Below, piece by piece: positions 46,587 to 55,818 of a stretch of 64,000 bases of DNA; within the stretch, counting starts at the first letter, position 1; every line of letters begins with the position of its first letter. The DNA is taken from contig NZ_KB907124.1 in NCBI RefSeq assembly GCF_000381825.1, forward strand, positions 124,001 to 188,000. The letters are read 5' to 3'. This DNA comes from Thioalkalivibrio sp. ALJT. GTDB lineage: Bacteria > Pseudomonadota > Gammaproteobacteria > Ectothiorhodospirales > Ectothiorhodospiraceae. Made by a program: the position numbers and the translations under genes. The notes beneath the pieces are model-generated. The model ran no database searches and was not told where the DNA came from. It saw nothing but the letters and a program-made list of their open reading frames with translations.

Positions 46587-48665
46587 ATGCGTCTGGGATT
46601 CAGCGCGGTCGTCCAGCTGTTGTTCGTCGCCATGATGATCATCACCGTTACGCTTGTTGCGGCCACCGGCTACAGCCTGGCGCGCTCAGGCGTCGTCGAT
46701 GCCGGCACCCGGGTGATCGACGGGGCGATGGAGAGGACCCGTGACCGCTTCGTCGAGCGTTACACCGAGACCGGCGATCGTCTCGCGCTCCTGGCCTCGG
46801 GGCTGAAGGGCCTGGATGCGCTGGAACAACGTGACTCCGTGTTCCGCAGTCTCTGGGAGCTGGCGCAACAGTCCGAACTGCACCAGTCAAGCTTCATGGC
46901 TGGCCCGGATGACCTCTTGCTGGAGGCACGCAGCCTCCCCAATCCTGCGACCCGTTTCGTGCCCCCCAACAACGGGGACGCGCTGGAGGAGTGGATCTAT
47001 CGGGACGACGACTTCAGCGTCATGACTCGCCTGACCAAACCACGGACGGCATCCCAACAGGATGCCAAGGCGTTTGACAAGGGCGCCGCGCCCGAGGACA
47101 CCCGCTTCAGCGAGGTGCATCCGCTCAGTCTGACCGGGGCACCCGGCATCACGGTCTCCCGGCCCGTTCAGGATGCGGAGGGGGCGGTGAACGGGGTCGT
47201 TGGCATCGAGATTCCACTCGCCCGGCTGGAGGCACTATTGCGTGCCGGCAAGCTTGGCGAGGAATCCATGCTGATGATCATCTCGGATGACAACAAGGTT
47301 GTGGCGCACCACCTCGGGCCCAGGCCGGGCCGGGACGCACCACCCCCCGGTGAATTACTCGAGGTTGCGGACCTGCGCCAGCAATGGATCGCAGACGCCT
47401 GGATGCAGTTGCGCGCGAAGGCGAAGGCGCAGGGCGATCCCGAAGTCACACTGCTCGATCTGGAACCGGGTAACTACTTTGTGCAGAAGAAGCGACTCAC
47501 CGAGCACCTCGATCATGACTGGCATCTGTTCTTGATGGTGCCGGATCATGCGGTGCTGGCCGGCGTGAACCGCGGCCTTCATACCTCGGTGACCCTGGCC
47601 ACGATCATGATGATCGTGGCCGCCTATGCAATCTTTTTGACCGCCAGCAAGCTTACGCGACCACTGCGCCAGATGGTCGATAACGCCCGACTGCTCGAGC
47701 AGTTGCGCTTCGGTGAACTCAGACCTGTCCAGGGCGAGTTCAGCGAGTTCAATGCCCTCGACCGCTCCCTGCGCCAGATGGCGTCCAGCCTGATGGCCTT
47801 CAATCGGTACGTCCCGACTGCCCTGCTGCGACGTCTGCTTTCGGAGAAACACGAGGCCACGCTCGGGGCCGAATGCCGGTCACTGGTTCTCATGAACACC
47901 GGGATCAACGAGTTCAACACGACGGCTGCGGAGATGGAGACCCAGGAGGAGGCAGAGTACCTGACGCGTTATCAGCGCGAGATCTTCGAGGCCGTGCATC
48001 GCAACGGCGGTGCCATCGACAAGTTCATCGATGACCGGATCATCGTGTTCTGGGGGGCTCCGGATGCGGCCGAAAACGATACCTATCACGCCTGCACGGC
48101 GGCCCTCGAATGCCAGGCCGCGACCCACCAGCTCAGTCAGGCACTGCGCTGGGAAAACCATCCGGCGATTACGCTGCGCGTGGGCCTGCACCGCGATGTC
48201 TGCATGGTCGGGAATTTCGGCTCCGAAGACCGCATGTTCTACTCGGTCGTTGGCGGCGCGGTATCGGTCAACAACTGGCTGGGCAACCTGAATCGGCGCT
48301 ACGGCACGACCATACTGGCCAGCGAGGCCATCCGCAGTGAAACCACCGGCGACTTCGTATGGCGCTGGATCGATCGGGTCGAAGTCTTCGACGGATGGAA
48401 CCCCTCCGACGGGGAGGCCCACTCGGACAGGGGCGAGCCCTTCGATATCTACGAACTACGCGGGCATGCCGCCGACCCGGGACTCGCCCAACAACGCGAC
48501 TATGTCGCGCGCTACGAGGCCGCGCTCGCCCTGCGGGTCAACGAGAAGGACCTCGAACGGGCGCTGGAACGTTTCTACGCACTGCATGAGCAATTCCCGG
48601 GCGATGACGCCGTGGCCTGGCAGGTCAAGGTCATTCGCGCAATGCTTGAGGACGACAAGGTATGA
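46587..48665 (+). CDS. Membrane sensor with degenerate class III cyclase domain
   Basis: 692 residues from the ATG at 46587, preceded by GGGAG. Membrane helix at 4-28, a Cache-like periplasmic domain of about 300 residues, second helix at about 332-355, HAMP-like segment (about 355-405), cyclase-like domain (about 415-615) and a helical tail. The cyclase fold is clear (GGAIDKFIDD, GNFGSEDRMFYS), but key positions are changed: the first metal Asp is Gly439 (TGINEF for ADIRGF), the transition-state Asn is Ser560 and the Arg is Trp564 (GGAVSVNNWL for GDAVNLAARL); Lys479 and Asp483 remain. It is predicted to be catalytically inactive or altered. Its stop overlaps the next gene. Confidence 0.85.
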   Translation: MRLGFSAVVQLLFVAMMIITVTLVAATGYSLARSGVVDAGTRVIDGAMERTRDRFVERYTETGDRLALLASGLKGLDALEQRDSVFRSLWELAQQSELHQSSFMAGPDDLLLEARSLPNPATRFVPPNNGDALEEWIYRDDDFSVMTRLTKPRTASQQDAKAFDKGAAPEDTRFSEVHPLSLTGAPGITVSRPVQDAEGAVNGVVGIEIPLARLEALLRAGKLGEESMLMIISDDNKVVAHHLGPRPGRDAPPPGELLEVADLRQQWIADAWMQLRAKAKAQGDPEVTLLDLEPGNYFVQKKRLTEHLDHDWHLFLMVPDHAVLAGVNRGLHTSVTLATIMMIVAAYAIFLTASKLTRPLRQMVDNARLLEQLRFGELRPVQGEFSEFNALDRSLRQMASSLMAFNRYVPTALLRRLLSEKHEATLGAECRSLVLMNTGINEFNTTAAEMETQEEAEYLTRYQREIFEAVHRNGGAIDKFIDDRIIVFWGAPDAAENDTYHACTAALECQAATHQLSQALRWENHPAITLRVGLHRDVCMVGNFGSEDRMFYSVVGGAVSVNNWLGNLNRRYGTTILASEAIRSETTGDFVWRWIDRVEVFDGWNPSDGEAHSDRGEPFDIYELRGHAADPGLAQQRDYVARYEAALALRVNEKDLERALERFYALHEQFPGDDAVAWQVKVIRAMLEDDKV

Positions 48666-49210
48666 GTTATTTCGACCAGGACAAGATGGTCGAGACGGCG
48701 CTTGAGCGCTTCGATCGTATTCACGCCATGCATCTCCAGGGATCGGCGGCCCTGGCACAACGCCTGAACTTCCTCTACCGGGTAACGTTCCTCGGTCTGG
48801 CGCTGCTGCTGGCGGCCCTGTTCGCGCTGGTGATTGTGGTCTCGGCCCAGATGAACAATATGAATCGCGTGATCTCGGCCGTTAACAACCACATGGGGGA
48901 GATCAACCAGGATATGAACCGGATGCTCGCGACGGTCTCGCGTCTGGATTCCAATATGGAGGGCATGTCCGGCGTCGTGCTCCACATGGATAAGATCAAC
49001 CACAGCGTCGACACCATCTCGATGGACATGTTCGAGATCAACCGCCACGTCGCGCTTCTGGACCGTGATGTCGAGCAAATGTCAACCCATATCGGGGACA
49101 TGCAGCAGTCGTTCCGCGCCGTCGACGGCAATATGGGGCTTCTGGCCGATGATATGCAGCGCATGTCGCAGCCGATGCGGATGTTCAACCAGTTCAATCC
49201 CTTCTGGTAA
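48662..49210 (+). CDS. Membrane-anchored Met-rich coiled-coil protein 1
   Basis: 182 residues of no family I recognise. A cytoplasmic N-terminal helix (about 1-35), one membrane helix (about 38-63, LGLALLLAALFALVIVVSA), then about 110 residues of uninterrupted helix rich in Met, Asn and Asp with hydrophobic spacing typical of a coiled coil (NNHMGEINQDMNRM, MDMFEINRHVALLDRDVEQM). It ends with an aromatic/Asn tail (MFNQFNPFW). The ATG overlaps the stop of the pseudo-cyclase gene, so they are coupled. Paralogous to the next gene in its C-terminal part. Confidence 0.8.
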   Translation: MSYFDQDKMVETALERFDRIHAMHLQGSAALAQRLNFLYRVTFLGLALLLAALFALVIVVSAQMNNMNRVISAVNNHMGEINQDMNRMLATVSRLDSNMEGMSGVVLHMDKINHSVDTISMDMFEINRHVALLDRDVEQMSTHIGDMQQSFRAVDGNMGLLADDMQRMSQPMRMFNQFNPFW

Positions 49211-49215
49211 CGCCG

Positions 49216-49740
49216 ATGATCGGTTCCAGCAAACACCTCGACAAGATTGTCCGGCACCTGGAGCACGTCGAGGACGATATCCGGCAGACTCAGCTGGAGC
49301 ATGCGGCTCACGAGCGTCGCACCGACCGCTTCATGCAGATCACGGTGGCATCACTCGCGGCGGTTGCGCTTTTGAATCTCTACTTCGTCGGCGAACTGGC
49401 CCATGAAATCGGGGTTCTGGTCCGAAACATGGACCGCACCCTGGTGCATCTTGAGGAGATAGAGGATCGCATGACGGGGATGGAGCTGCACTTTCAGCAG
49501 GTCGGGGAGAATGCTGGCAGGCTCCCGATCGTCGTGGACCAGATGACCTCCATTAGCGCCCGGATGCAGGAGATCGAACGGGACCTTGGCGGCGTCTCCG
49601 GGCACATGCACCAGATGAGCAGCCACGTGGCAGAAATGGACAGGAACGTCAGATTCATGACCCACTCGTTCCGGAATGTCAATGGTAAGCTCGTTCACAT
49701 CCGGCATAATGTCCGGGAGATGTCACGCGTCGTTCCTTGA
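49216..49740 (+). CDS. Membrane-anchored coiled-coil protein 2
   Basis: 174 residues, 5 bases after its paralogue. Charged N-terminal helix (about 1-37, HLDKIVRHLEHVEDDIRQ), a membrane helix (about 39-60), then a coiled-coil region to the C-terminus. The ends of both proteins share M-x2-SFR-x-V-x-G followed about 12-14 residues later by MS (DMQQSFRAVDGN against FMTHSFRNVNGK). Same layout and coupling suggest hetero-oligomers working with the upstream sensor. Function unknown. Confidence 0.8.
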   Translation: MIGSSKHLDKIVRHLEHVEDDIRQTQLEHAAHERRTDRFMQITVASLAAVALLNLYFVGELAHEIGVLVRNMDRTLVHLEEIEDRMTGMELHFQQVGENAGRLPIVVDQMTSISARMQEIERDLGGVSGHMHQMSSHVAEMDRNVRFMTHSFRNVNGKLVHIRHNVREMSRVVP

Positions 49741-50000
49741 CCACGACGCGGGCTCACTGGCTTTCGCCTCGCCGGGGTATTCCGGCCGCGCATGAGCCAA
49801 CGCTCCGGAGCACCAACCGGATCGAATCGACGTTTCGCCAACGTTGCGCCTGCGTACCGAAGGGATCCGGGGTTCCGCGACCCGCCAAACGGTCCTGAGC
49901 CTGACGTTCAAGCTCGGCCGGCGCGCACAGAAGCGCTTTTGTCCACTTCCCCGGTCCAGGGCCATAGCACAGCGTCAAGTGGTACAGATCCGGGCACACA
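49741..50000. other. Gap between coiled-coil unit and tRNA terminator
   Basis: About 260 bases without a convincing gene. GCCGG-GGTATT-CCGGC (49772-49787) sits inside a wider GGCTCA/TGAGCC pairing (49749-49798), a possible stem at the end of the three-gene unit. Short frames here lack ribosome-binding sites and recognisable domains. Confidence 0.4.
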
Positions 50001-50038
50001 AACGAAAAAGGCCAGCCCGAAGGCTGGCCTTTTTCGTT
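50001..50038 (-). terminator. Terminator after tRNA-Asn
   Basis: AACGAAAAAGGCCAGCC and its exact complement form a 17-bp stem around a CGAA loop; the U-run lies in the outer stem in both directions, so it works on either strand. It stands 8 bases after the mature 3' end of tRNA-Asn. Confidence 0.9.
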
Positions 50039-50046
50039 GTTTTATC

Positions 50047-50122
50047 TGGCTCCCCGGGACGGGCTCGAACCGCCGACCTAGTGATTAACAGTCACCCGCT
50101 CTACCGACTGAGCTACCGGGGA
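50047..50122 (-). tRNA. tRNA-Asn (GTT anticodon)
   Basis: 76 bases including an encoded CCA. Acceptor stem TCCCCGG/CCGGGGA, D-arm AGCTCAGTCGGTAGAGC, anticodon stem-loop TGACTGTTAATCA with GTT, T-arm GGCGGTTCGAACCCGTC, all pairing normally. It follows aspC on the same strand and has its own terminator. No integrated element is attached to its 3' end within the visible sequence. Confidence 0.97.
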
Positions 50123-50194
50123 ATTGGGCGCAGATCCTAATGGGGCGGGACGGAGGCGTCAAGGAAAATCTTCCGCCGGTGTCGCCCGCACCGT

Positions 50195-51385
50195 TTAGCG
50201 GTGGGTTGCGGCGAACTGGCGTAGCCGCTCCAGGGCCTTGTCGAGCGTGTCCATGCTGGTGGCGAAGGATACGCGCACATGCCCGGGGGCACCGAAGGCG
50301 CTGCCCGGCACCAGGGCCACCCCAACGTCGTCCAGCAGTTGTTTGCTCAATGCCACGTCGGTGTCAATGTCTGCGGCCGCCATCAGGCCGGTTACCCGCG
50401 GGAAGCAGTAGAAGGTGCCATCCGGCATCAGGCATTCGATGCCGTCGATGGCATTCAAGCCGTCGACGACATGCCGGGCGCGTTCGGCGAACGCGGAACA
50501 CATGGCGATCACGCAGCCCTGGTCGCCGTCCAGTGCGGCCTGAGCGCCGGCCTGGGCGATCGATGTGGGGTTGGAGGTGCTCTGCGACTGGATCTTCTTC
50601 ATCGCGGCGATCAGGTTCTTCGGGCCTGCTGCATAGCCGATGCGCCAACCGGTCATTGCGTAGGCCTTGGAGACGCCATTGAGCACCACGGTGCGTTCGA
50701 GCAAATCAGGCGCGACGTTTACGATGTTCACGAACGGGGTGGCGCCGAAGCGGATGTGCTCGTACATGTCGTCGGTGGCGATCACCAGACGCGGATGCTG
50801 GCGCAGTACCTCGGCCAGGGCCTTCAGTTCGTCCGCGGAGTAGGCGGCGCCGGTCGGGTTGGACGGACTGTTCAGGAACACCAGGCGGGTGTTCGGGGTG
50901 ATGGCGGCGGCCAGTTGTTCGGCGGTAATGCGGAACCCGGCCTCCTGGGTGGCGCTGACGATCACCGGACGCGCGCCTGCGAGCAGGGCGATGTCGGGGT
51001 AGGAGACCCAGTAGGGTGCCGGGATCACGACCTCGTCACCCGGGTTCAGCAGGGCCTGGCAGAGGTTGAAGATGCTCTGCTTGCCGCCGGAGGACACCAG
51101 AATCTGGTCGCGTTCGAACGAAAGCCGGTTATCGCGATCGAATTTGCGGATGACGGCGTCTTTCAACGCTGGCGTACCGTCCACGGCAGTGTACTTGGTA
51201 TCCCCGCGGGCAAGCGCGTCCACCGCGGCCTGCTTGATATGCTCGGGTGTATCGAAATCCGGCTCGCCGGCACCCAGACCAACGATATCGCGGCCCTCGG
51301 CGCGCAGTTGCGCGGCCAGCGCGCTCACGGCCAGGGTGGGGGAGGGCTGGATGCGCTGAACGCGATCGGAGAGCTCGATATCCAA
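50195..51385 (-). CDS. aspC: Aspartate aminotransferase (class I, Ib type)
   Basis: 396 residues. Class I PLP fold: VGLGAGEPDFDTPEHI early, FLNSPSNPTGAAYS (Asn binding PLP), PLP lysine in LNGVSKAYAMTGWRIGYAAG, and the substrate Arg in PGHVRVSFATS near the end. It links aspartate and oxaloacetate; the Ib type often also acts on prephenate or aromatic acids. Divergent from uvrB with a 98-base gap. Confidence 0.92.
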   Translation of the reverse strand: MDIELSDRVQRIQPSPTLAVSALAAQLRAEGRDIVGLGAGEPDFDTPEHIKQAAVDALARGDTKYTAVDGTPALKDAVIRKFDRDNRLSFERDQILVSSGGKQSIFNLCQALLNPGDEVVIPAPYWVSYPDIALLAGARPVIVSATQEAGFRITAEQLAAAITPNTRLVFLNSPSNPTGAAYSADELKALAEVLRQHPRLVIATDDMYEHIRFGATPFVNIVNVAPDLLERTVVLNGVSKAYAMTGWRIGYAAGPKNLIAAMKKIQSQSTSNPTSIAQAGAQAALDGDQGCVIAMCSAFAERARHVVDGLNAIDGIECLMPDGTFYCFPRVTGLMAAADIDTDVALSKQLLDDVGVALVPGSAFGAPGHVRVSFATSMDTLDKALERLRQFAATHR

Positions 51386-51483
51386 GGCGGGGCCTCTTTT
51401 GCGGGTTGTGTTGCGTGGGGCCCGCTCGCGAACGGGCTGAAAGGTTGCGAAATAATACTGAAATCAGGCGCGGAGGATAAGGC

Positions 51484-53517
51484 GTGCAGTCAGATGGGGG
51501 CGAACAGTTCAAGGTGGTCTCGCAGTATCGGCCCGCCGGTGACCAGCCGACGGCGATCCGCGAGCTGACCGATGGTATCGAGGCCGGTCTGGCCCACCAG
51601 GTCCTTCTGGGGGTCACCGGTTCCGGCAAGACATTCAGTATTGCCAACGTCATCCAGAACCTGCAGCGTCCGACGATCATCCTCGCGCCGAACAAGACCC
51701 TGGCTGCGCAGTTGTATGGCGAGTTCAAGGAGTTCTTCCCGAACAATGCGGTGGAGTACTTCGTCTCCTATTACGACTATTACCAGCCGGAGGCCTACGT
51801 CCCGTCGTCGGATACTTACATCGAGAAGGACGCGTCCATCAACGACCATATCGAGCAGATGCGCCTGTCTGCGACGCGCGCCCTGCTGGAACGGCGCGAC
51901 GCGATCATTGTCGCCTCGGTGTCGGCCATCTACGGCCTGGGGGATCCGCGCAAGTATCTGTCCATGGTGCTGCATATCCAGCGCGGTGACCGCATCGACC
52001 AGCGCGATCTGCTGCGCCGGCTGGCCGAGCTGCAGTACACCCGCAACGATGCCGAGCTGCGCCGTGCGACCTATCGGGTGCGCGGCGAGGTAATCGACAT
52101 CCACCCGGCCGAGTCGGAGGTGGAGGCGGTGCGCATCGAGCTGTTCGACGACGAGGTGGAACGCCTGTCGTACTTCGATCCGTTGACCGGCGAACAGTTG
52201 CGCACGGTGCCACGGCTGACGATCTACCCGAAGACGCATTACGTGACGCCCCGCGAGACCTTGCTGGAGGCCGTGGACCACATCCGGGACGAGCTCAAGG
52301 AACGGCTGGATTTCCTGCGCAAGGAAGATCGCCTGGTAGAGGCCCAACGCCTGGAGCAACGCACGCTGTTCGATCTGGAGATGATCCTGGAGATCGGCTA
52401 CTGCAACGGCATCGAGAACTATTCGCGCTATCTGTCCGGCCGGGCCCCTGGCGAGCCGCCCCCGACCTTCTTCGACTATCTGCCGAAGGATGCGTTGCTG
52501 GTGATCGACGAGTCGCATGTCACGGTCCCGCAGGTGGGCGGGATGTACAAGGGCGACCGCTCGCGCAAGGAGACCCTGGTGGAGTTCGGCTTCCGCCTGC
52601 CGTCGGCGCTGGACAACCGCCCGCTGCGCTTTGAGGAGTTCGAGGCCCTGCAGCCGCAGACCATCTACGTATCCGCCACGCCGGGGAGTTATGAACGTGA
52701 ACACGCGGGGGCCATTGTGGATCAGGTGGTCCGGCCTACCGGACTCCTGGACCCGATCCTCGAGGTTCGTCCGGCCGGCAGCCAGGTGGACGACTGTCTG
52801 TCCGAGGTGCGCGAGCGGGTGGAGTGCGACGAGCGTGTGCTGATCACCACGCTGACCAAGCGCATGGCCGAGGATCTGACCGACTACCTCTCGGAGCACG
52901 GTGTGCGCGTGCGTTACCTGCACTCCGACATCGACACCGTGGAGCGCATGGAGATTATCCGCGACCTGCGCCTGGGCGAATTCGACGTACTGGTGGGGAT
53001 CAATCTGCTGCGTGAAGGCCTGGACATGCCCGAGGTCTCGCTGGTGGCGATCTTCGATGCCGACAAAGAGGGCTTCCTGCGTTCCGACCGTTCGCTCATC
53101 CAGACCATCGGCCGCGCGGCGCGCAATGTGAAGGGCAAGGCGATCCTGTATGCCGACAAGGTCACCGGCTCCATGCAGCGGGCGATCGACGAGACCGAGC
53201 GCCGCCGCGCGAAGCAGATCGCCCACAACGAGGCGCACGGCATCACTCCGCAAGGCATTCGCAAGAATGTCGCGGATATCCTCGAGGCACGCCATGCCAC
53301 GCCGGGCGCCGGTCGCCGTCGCGGCCAGAAGAAGGTAGCGGAGGAGGGTGCCGATTACATCGATGCCCCCGAAAATGCTGCCCGCGAGATCGAACGGCTG
53401 GAGCAGGAGATGTTCCAGAAGGCGCGCGACCTGGAATTCGAGGAGGCCGCGCGCCTGCGCGACCGCATCGAGAAGCTGAAAGCACTCGCCTTTCTGCCCG
53501 AAGCCTCGCTATCCTGA
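51484..53517 (+). CDS. uvrB: Excinuclease ABC subunit B
   Basis: 677 residues, GTG start. P-loop [15 protein letters not shown], the damage-probing beta-hairpin region [21 protein letters not shown], helicase motifs VIDESHV and [10 protein letters not shown], and a C-terminal UVR domain ([21 protein letters not shown]) that binds UvrC. Part of nucleotide excision repair with mfd at 12.8 kb. No clear LexA box (CTGT-N8-ACAG) is visible in the upstream gap. Confidence 0.97.
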   Translation: MQSDGGEQFKVVSQYRPAGDQPTAIRELTDGIEAGLAHQVLLGVTGSGKTFSIANVIQNLQRPTIILAPNKTLAAQLYGEFKEFFPNNAVEYFVSYYDYYQPEAYVPSSDTYIEKDASINDHIEQMRLSATRALLERRDAIIVASVSAIYGLGDPRKYLSMVLHIQRGDRIDQRDLLRRLAELQYTRNDAELRRATYRVRGEVIDIHPAESEVEAVRIELFDDEVERLSYFDPLTGEQLRTVPRLTIYPKTHYVTPRETLLEAVDHIRDELKERLDFLRKEDRLVEAQRLEQRTLFDLEMILEIGYCNGIENYSRYLSGRAPGEPPPTFFDYLPKDALLVIDESHVTVPQVGGMYKGDRSRKETLVEFGFRLPSALDNRPLRFEEFEALQPQTIYVSATPGSYEREHAGAIVDQVVRPTGLLDPILEVRPAGSQVDDCLSEVRERVECDERVLITTLTKRMAEDLTDYLSEHGVRVRYLHSDIDTVERMEIIRDLRLGEFDVLVGINLLREGLDMPEVSLVAIFDADKEGFLRSDRSLIQTIGRAARNVKGKAILYADKVTGSMQRAIDETERRRAKQIAHNEAHGITPQGIRKNVADILEARHATPGAGRRRGQKKVAEEGADYIDAPENAAREIERLEQEMFQKARDLEFEEAARLRDRIEKLKALAFLPEASLS

Positions 53518-53555
53518 GCAGATCGCTCGCAGGAGCCCTACTAAGACCCAACCCG

Positions 53556-54599
53556 ATGGCTGCATCCCCGGAACTGCCCCCTGGCCCCGTCATGCTCGAC
53601 GTGAGCGGGCTTGAACTGACGGCCGAAGACCGCGAACGCCTTCGCCACCCCGCCACCGGCGGGGTCATCCTGTTCGCCCGTAACGCCGGTACGCCGGAAG
53701 AGGTGCGGGCGCTGACCGACTCCATCCGTACCGAACGCCCCGGCATCCTGATCGCCGTGGACCAGGAGGGTGGGCGCGTACAGCGCCTCCGCGATGGCTT
53801 CACCCGTATCCCGCCCATGCGCGAGTTGGGACTGGTCGATGACCATGACCGCCACAAGGCCTGCGAGCTGGCCCATGCGGTCGGCGAGCTGCTGGCGCTC
53901 GAACTGCGCGAGGCGGGGATCGATTTCAGCTTTACCCCGGTGCTCGACCGCGATATCGACGTCAGCGAGGTGATCGGCGATCGCGCCTTTCACCATGACC
54001 CGGACGTGATTGCGCGGCTGTCCGGCGAACTCATTCGCGGACTGGCGGCCGGCGGGATGACCAGCGTCGGCAAGCATTTTCCTGGCCACGGGGCAGTCGC
54101 CGCGGACTCTCACGTCGCGTTGCCGGTAGACGCTCGGCCACTGGCCGAGATTGAGGCCGATGACCTGTCCGCCTTCCGGCCCGTGCTGGGGGATCTGGGT
54201 GCCGTCATGCCGGCCCACGTGGTGTATCCGCAGGTCGACGACCGTCCGGCCGGTTTCTCGCGCATCTGGCTGCAGGACATCCTGCGGCGTGAATTGCGCT
54301 TTCGCGGCGCCATTCTCAGTGATGACCTGGCCATGGCCGGTGCGGAGGCCCTGGGCAGCCCGGCTCAGCGTGCCGCTGCGGCTCGGGCCGCTGGTTGTGA
54401 CATGGTTCTGATCTGCAACCAGCCGGAGCAGGCCGATGCGATCCTGGAATCCTGCGCGACGGAAGGACTGGATGCCGCAGCGCTGCGCCGTCTGGAGGCC
54501 TTGCGCATGCGACCGCTGGAACCGGGGCCGCGCCGCCTGCAGACCCTGCGCGCGCAGCTGCAGCACTGGCTTGCAGCCGCCGCTGCGACCCCGGCCTGA
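53556..54599 (+). CDS. nagZ: Beta-N-acetylhexosaminidase
   Basis: 347 residues, glycoside hydrolase family 3. VDQEGGRVQRLRDGFTRIPP (substrate loop) near residue 68, KHFPGHGAVAADSHVALPV with the catalytic His/Asp loop near 170-190, nucleophile Asp in LSDDLAMAGAEAL near 245. It trims GlcNAc from muropeptides in the cytoplasm during cell-wall recycling. A 38-base gap follows uvrB; both may share a transcript. Confidence 0.95.
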   Translation: MAASPELPPGPVMLDVSGLELTAEDRERLRHPATGGVILFARNAGTPEEVRALTDSIRTERPGILIAVDQEGGRVQRLRDGFTRIPPMRELGLVDDHDRHKACELAHAVGELLALELREAGIDFSFTPVLDRDIDVSEVIGDRAFHHDPDVIARLSGELIRGLAAGGMTSVGKHFPGHGAVAADSHVALPVDARPLAEIEADDLSAFRPVLGDLGAVMPAHVVYPQVDDRPAGFSRIWLQDILRRELRFRGAILSDDLAMAGAEALGSPAQRAAAARAAGCDMVLICNQPEQADAILESCATEGLDAAALRRLEALRMRPLEPGPRRLQTLRAQLQHWLAAAAATPA

Positions 54600-54642
54600 A
54601 GGCGTGCGTGCATGGTCGCCGGGGCCCGATGGTCATCGGGCA

Positions 54643-54672
54643 TTGGCGCCCGCTCGCTCACACGCCTATAAT
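54643..54672 (+). promoter_or_regulatory. Sigma-70 promoter of the dsrE-like gene
   Basis: TTGGCG (54643-54648), 18-base spacer, and a perfect TATAAT (54667-54672). Transcription would start near 54679, giving a leader of about 60 bases. This is the best sigma-70 promoter seen in the window and suggests strong expression of the small gene downstream. Confidence 0.7.
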
Positions 54673-54739
54673 GCGCGACCGGTTTGCACCTAAGCCAATG
54701 GTTATATTCACACTCACCACCGAAGCTGGAGATTAAAAG

Positions 54740-55108
54740 ATGGCTGACAAGCTCCTGATCGTCATGGTCAACACCGACCCGAGCAGCCCGTCCGAACTGG
54801 GTGCCCCGTTCTTCCAGGCCACCGTGGCCGCCGCGATGGAATACGACGTTGAGGTCATCATGACCGGTCGTGCCGGTGAGCTGGCCAAGAAGGGCGTGGC
54901 CGAAAACCTGTTTGTGCAGGAAGGCTCCAGCAAGAGCGTCTATGACTTCATCAAGGACGCCCACGAAGCCGGCGTTGCGATGAAGGTCTGCACCCCGACC
55001 CTGGATCTCTGGGGCAACGACCTGATTCCGGAAGTCGACGAGACCGTGGGCGGTGCCTACGTGATCTCCGAGGCGATGGACGATGACACCGTGACCTTCA
55101 CCTACTAA
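54740..55108 (+). CDS. DsrE-family (sulfur-relay-like) protein
   Basis: 122 residues. It has the DsrE/TusD-like fold: LLIVMVNTDPSSPSELG at the start, a second strand at YDVEVIMTGRAGELA, and VKVCTPT-like MKVCTPTLDLWGN carrying the only cysteine (near residue 90), the position used for persulfide in related proteins. It is alone, with its own promoter and terminator, not with dsr or tus genes. An active sulfur carrier in a sulfur oxidiser is plausible but unproven. Codon use is that of an abundant protein. Confidence 0.8.
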   Translation: MADKLLIVMVNTDPSSPSELGAPFFQATVAAAMEYDVEVIMTGRAGELAKKGVAENLFVQEGSSKSVYDFIKDAHEAGVAMKVCTPTLDLWGNDLIPEVDETVGGAYVISEAMDDDTVTFTY

Positions 55109-55129
55109 GGTCGACGTGTTGTTTGCCAG

Positions 55130-55158
55130 CCGGCCGGCCCTTGTGCCGGCCGGTTGCG
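55130..55158 (+). terminator. Terminator after the dsrE-like gene
   Basis: CCGGCCGG at 55130-55137 and again at 55146-55153 (self-complementary) form an 8-bp stem, followed by TTGCGTTTG. The U-tract is imperfect. Confidence 0.6.
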
Positions 55159-55239
55159 TTTGTGGGGGTCGGAACCCGGCGCCTTGCGCACTTCGGTCCG
55201 CTCGCACATGATTCCCGCATCCTCCTCTCAGGACAGGCC

Positions 55240-55791
55240 ATGAACCCCGAACAGGCCCGAGCAACACTGCGTGATGCCGACTGCCTTTTCAGTCGCGATG
55301 CGGTTGAAACCGCGATAGATCGACTGGCCGAACGCACGGCGGCGGAGCTGAAGGACTGCAACCCGTTGGTACTCGGCGTAATGAACGGAGGGGTGGTGCT
55401 CCTGGGCGGGCTGCTGACACGCTGGTCCTTCCCGATGCAGGTGGACTACCTGCATGCGACCCGCTACCGCGGCGGCACCCGGGGCGGCGAGCAGCTGCAC
55501 TGGTTGGCCCGGCCGCAGACGCCCCTGGCGGGCCGCACGGTGGTGATTGTGGATGACATCCTCGACGGCGGGATTACCCTCGACGGTATCCACACCTTCT
55601 GCCGGGAGCAGGGCGCGGCACGCGTGTATTCCATCGTCCTTGTCGAGAAGGACAATCCGCAGCGCGATCCGGCAATCACCGTGGACTTTGCCGCGCTGGA
55701 AGTGCCTGATCGCTATGTATTCGGTTACGGCATGGACTACCAGGACTACCTTCGGAACGCACCCGGCATCTTTGCGGTCGCGGGCCATTGA
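55240..55791 (+). CDS. hpt: Hypoxanthine-guanine phosphoribosyltransferase
   Basis: 183 residues from the ATG at 55240; upstream in-frame sequence overlaps the preceding terminator and is not coding. GVMNGGVVLLGGLL near 55, the PRPP-binding loop VVIVDDILDGGITL near 105-118, and a C-terminal YVFGYGMDYQDYLRN. It makes IMP or GMP from free bases. It lies 27 bases before the methylthioinosine-phosphorylase-like gene, whose predicted product hypoxanthine is its substrate. Confidence 0.92.
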   Translation: MNPEQARATLRDADCLFSRDAVETAIDRLAERTAAELKDCNPLVLGVMNGGVVLLGGLLTRWSFPMQVDYLHATRYRGGTRGGEQLHWLARPQTPLAGRTVVIVDDILDGGITLDGIHTFCREQGAARVYSIVLVEKDNPQRDPAITVDFAALEVPDRYVFGYGMDYQDYLRNAPGIFAVAGH

Positions 55792-55818
55792 TCCAGCGGA
55801 CCATTGAGAGATTTCGAT

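Noticed and set aside
50047-50122. tRNA-Asn as an attachment site of an integrated island covering 46-50 kb
   Set aside because: No integrase and no direct repeat of the tRNA 3' end were found in the flanking sequence.
51386-51483. LexA box before uvrB
   Set aside because: CTGAAATCAG is palindromic but does not fit CTGT-N8-ACAG.
51490-53295. 601-codon minus-strand frame opposite uvrB
   Set aside because: Shadow of uvrB, whose motifs are complete.
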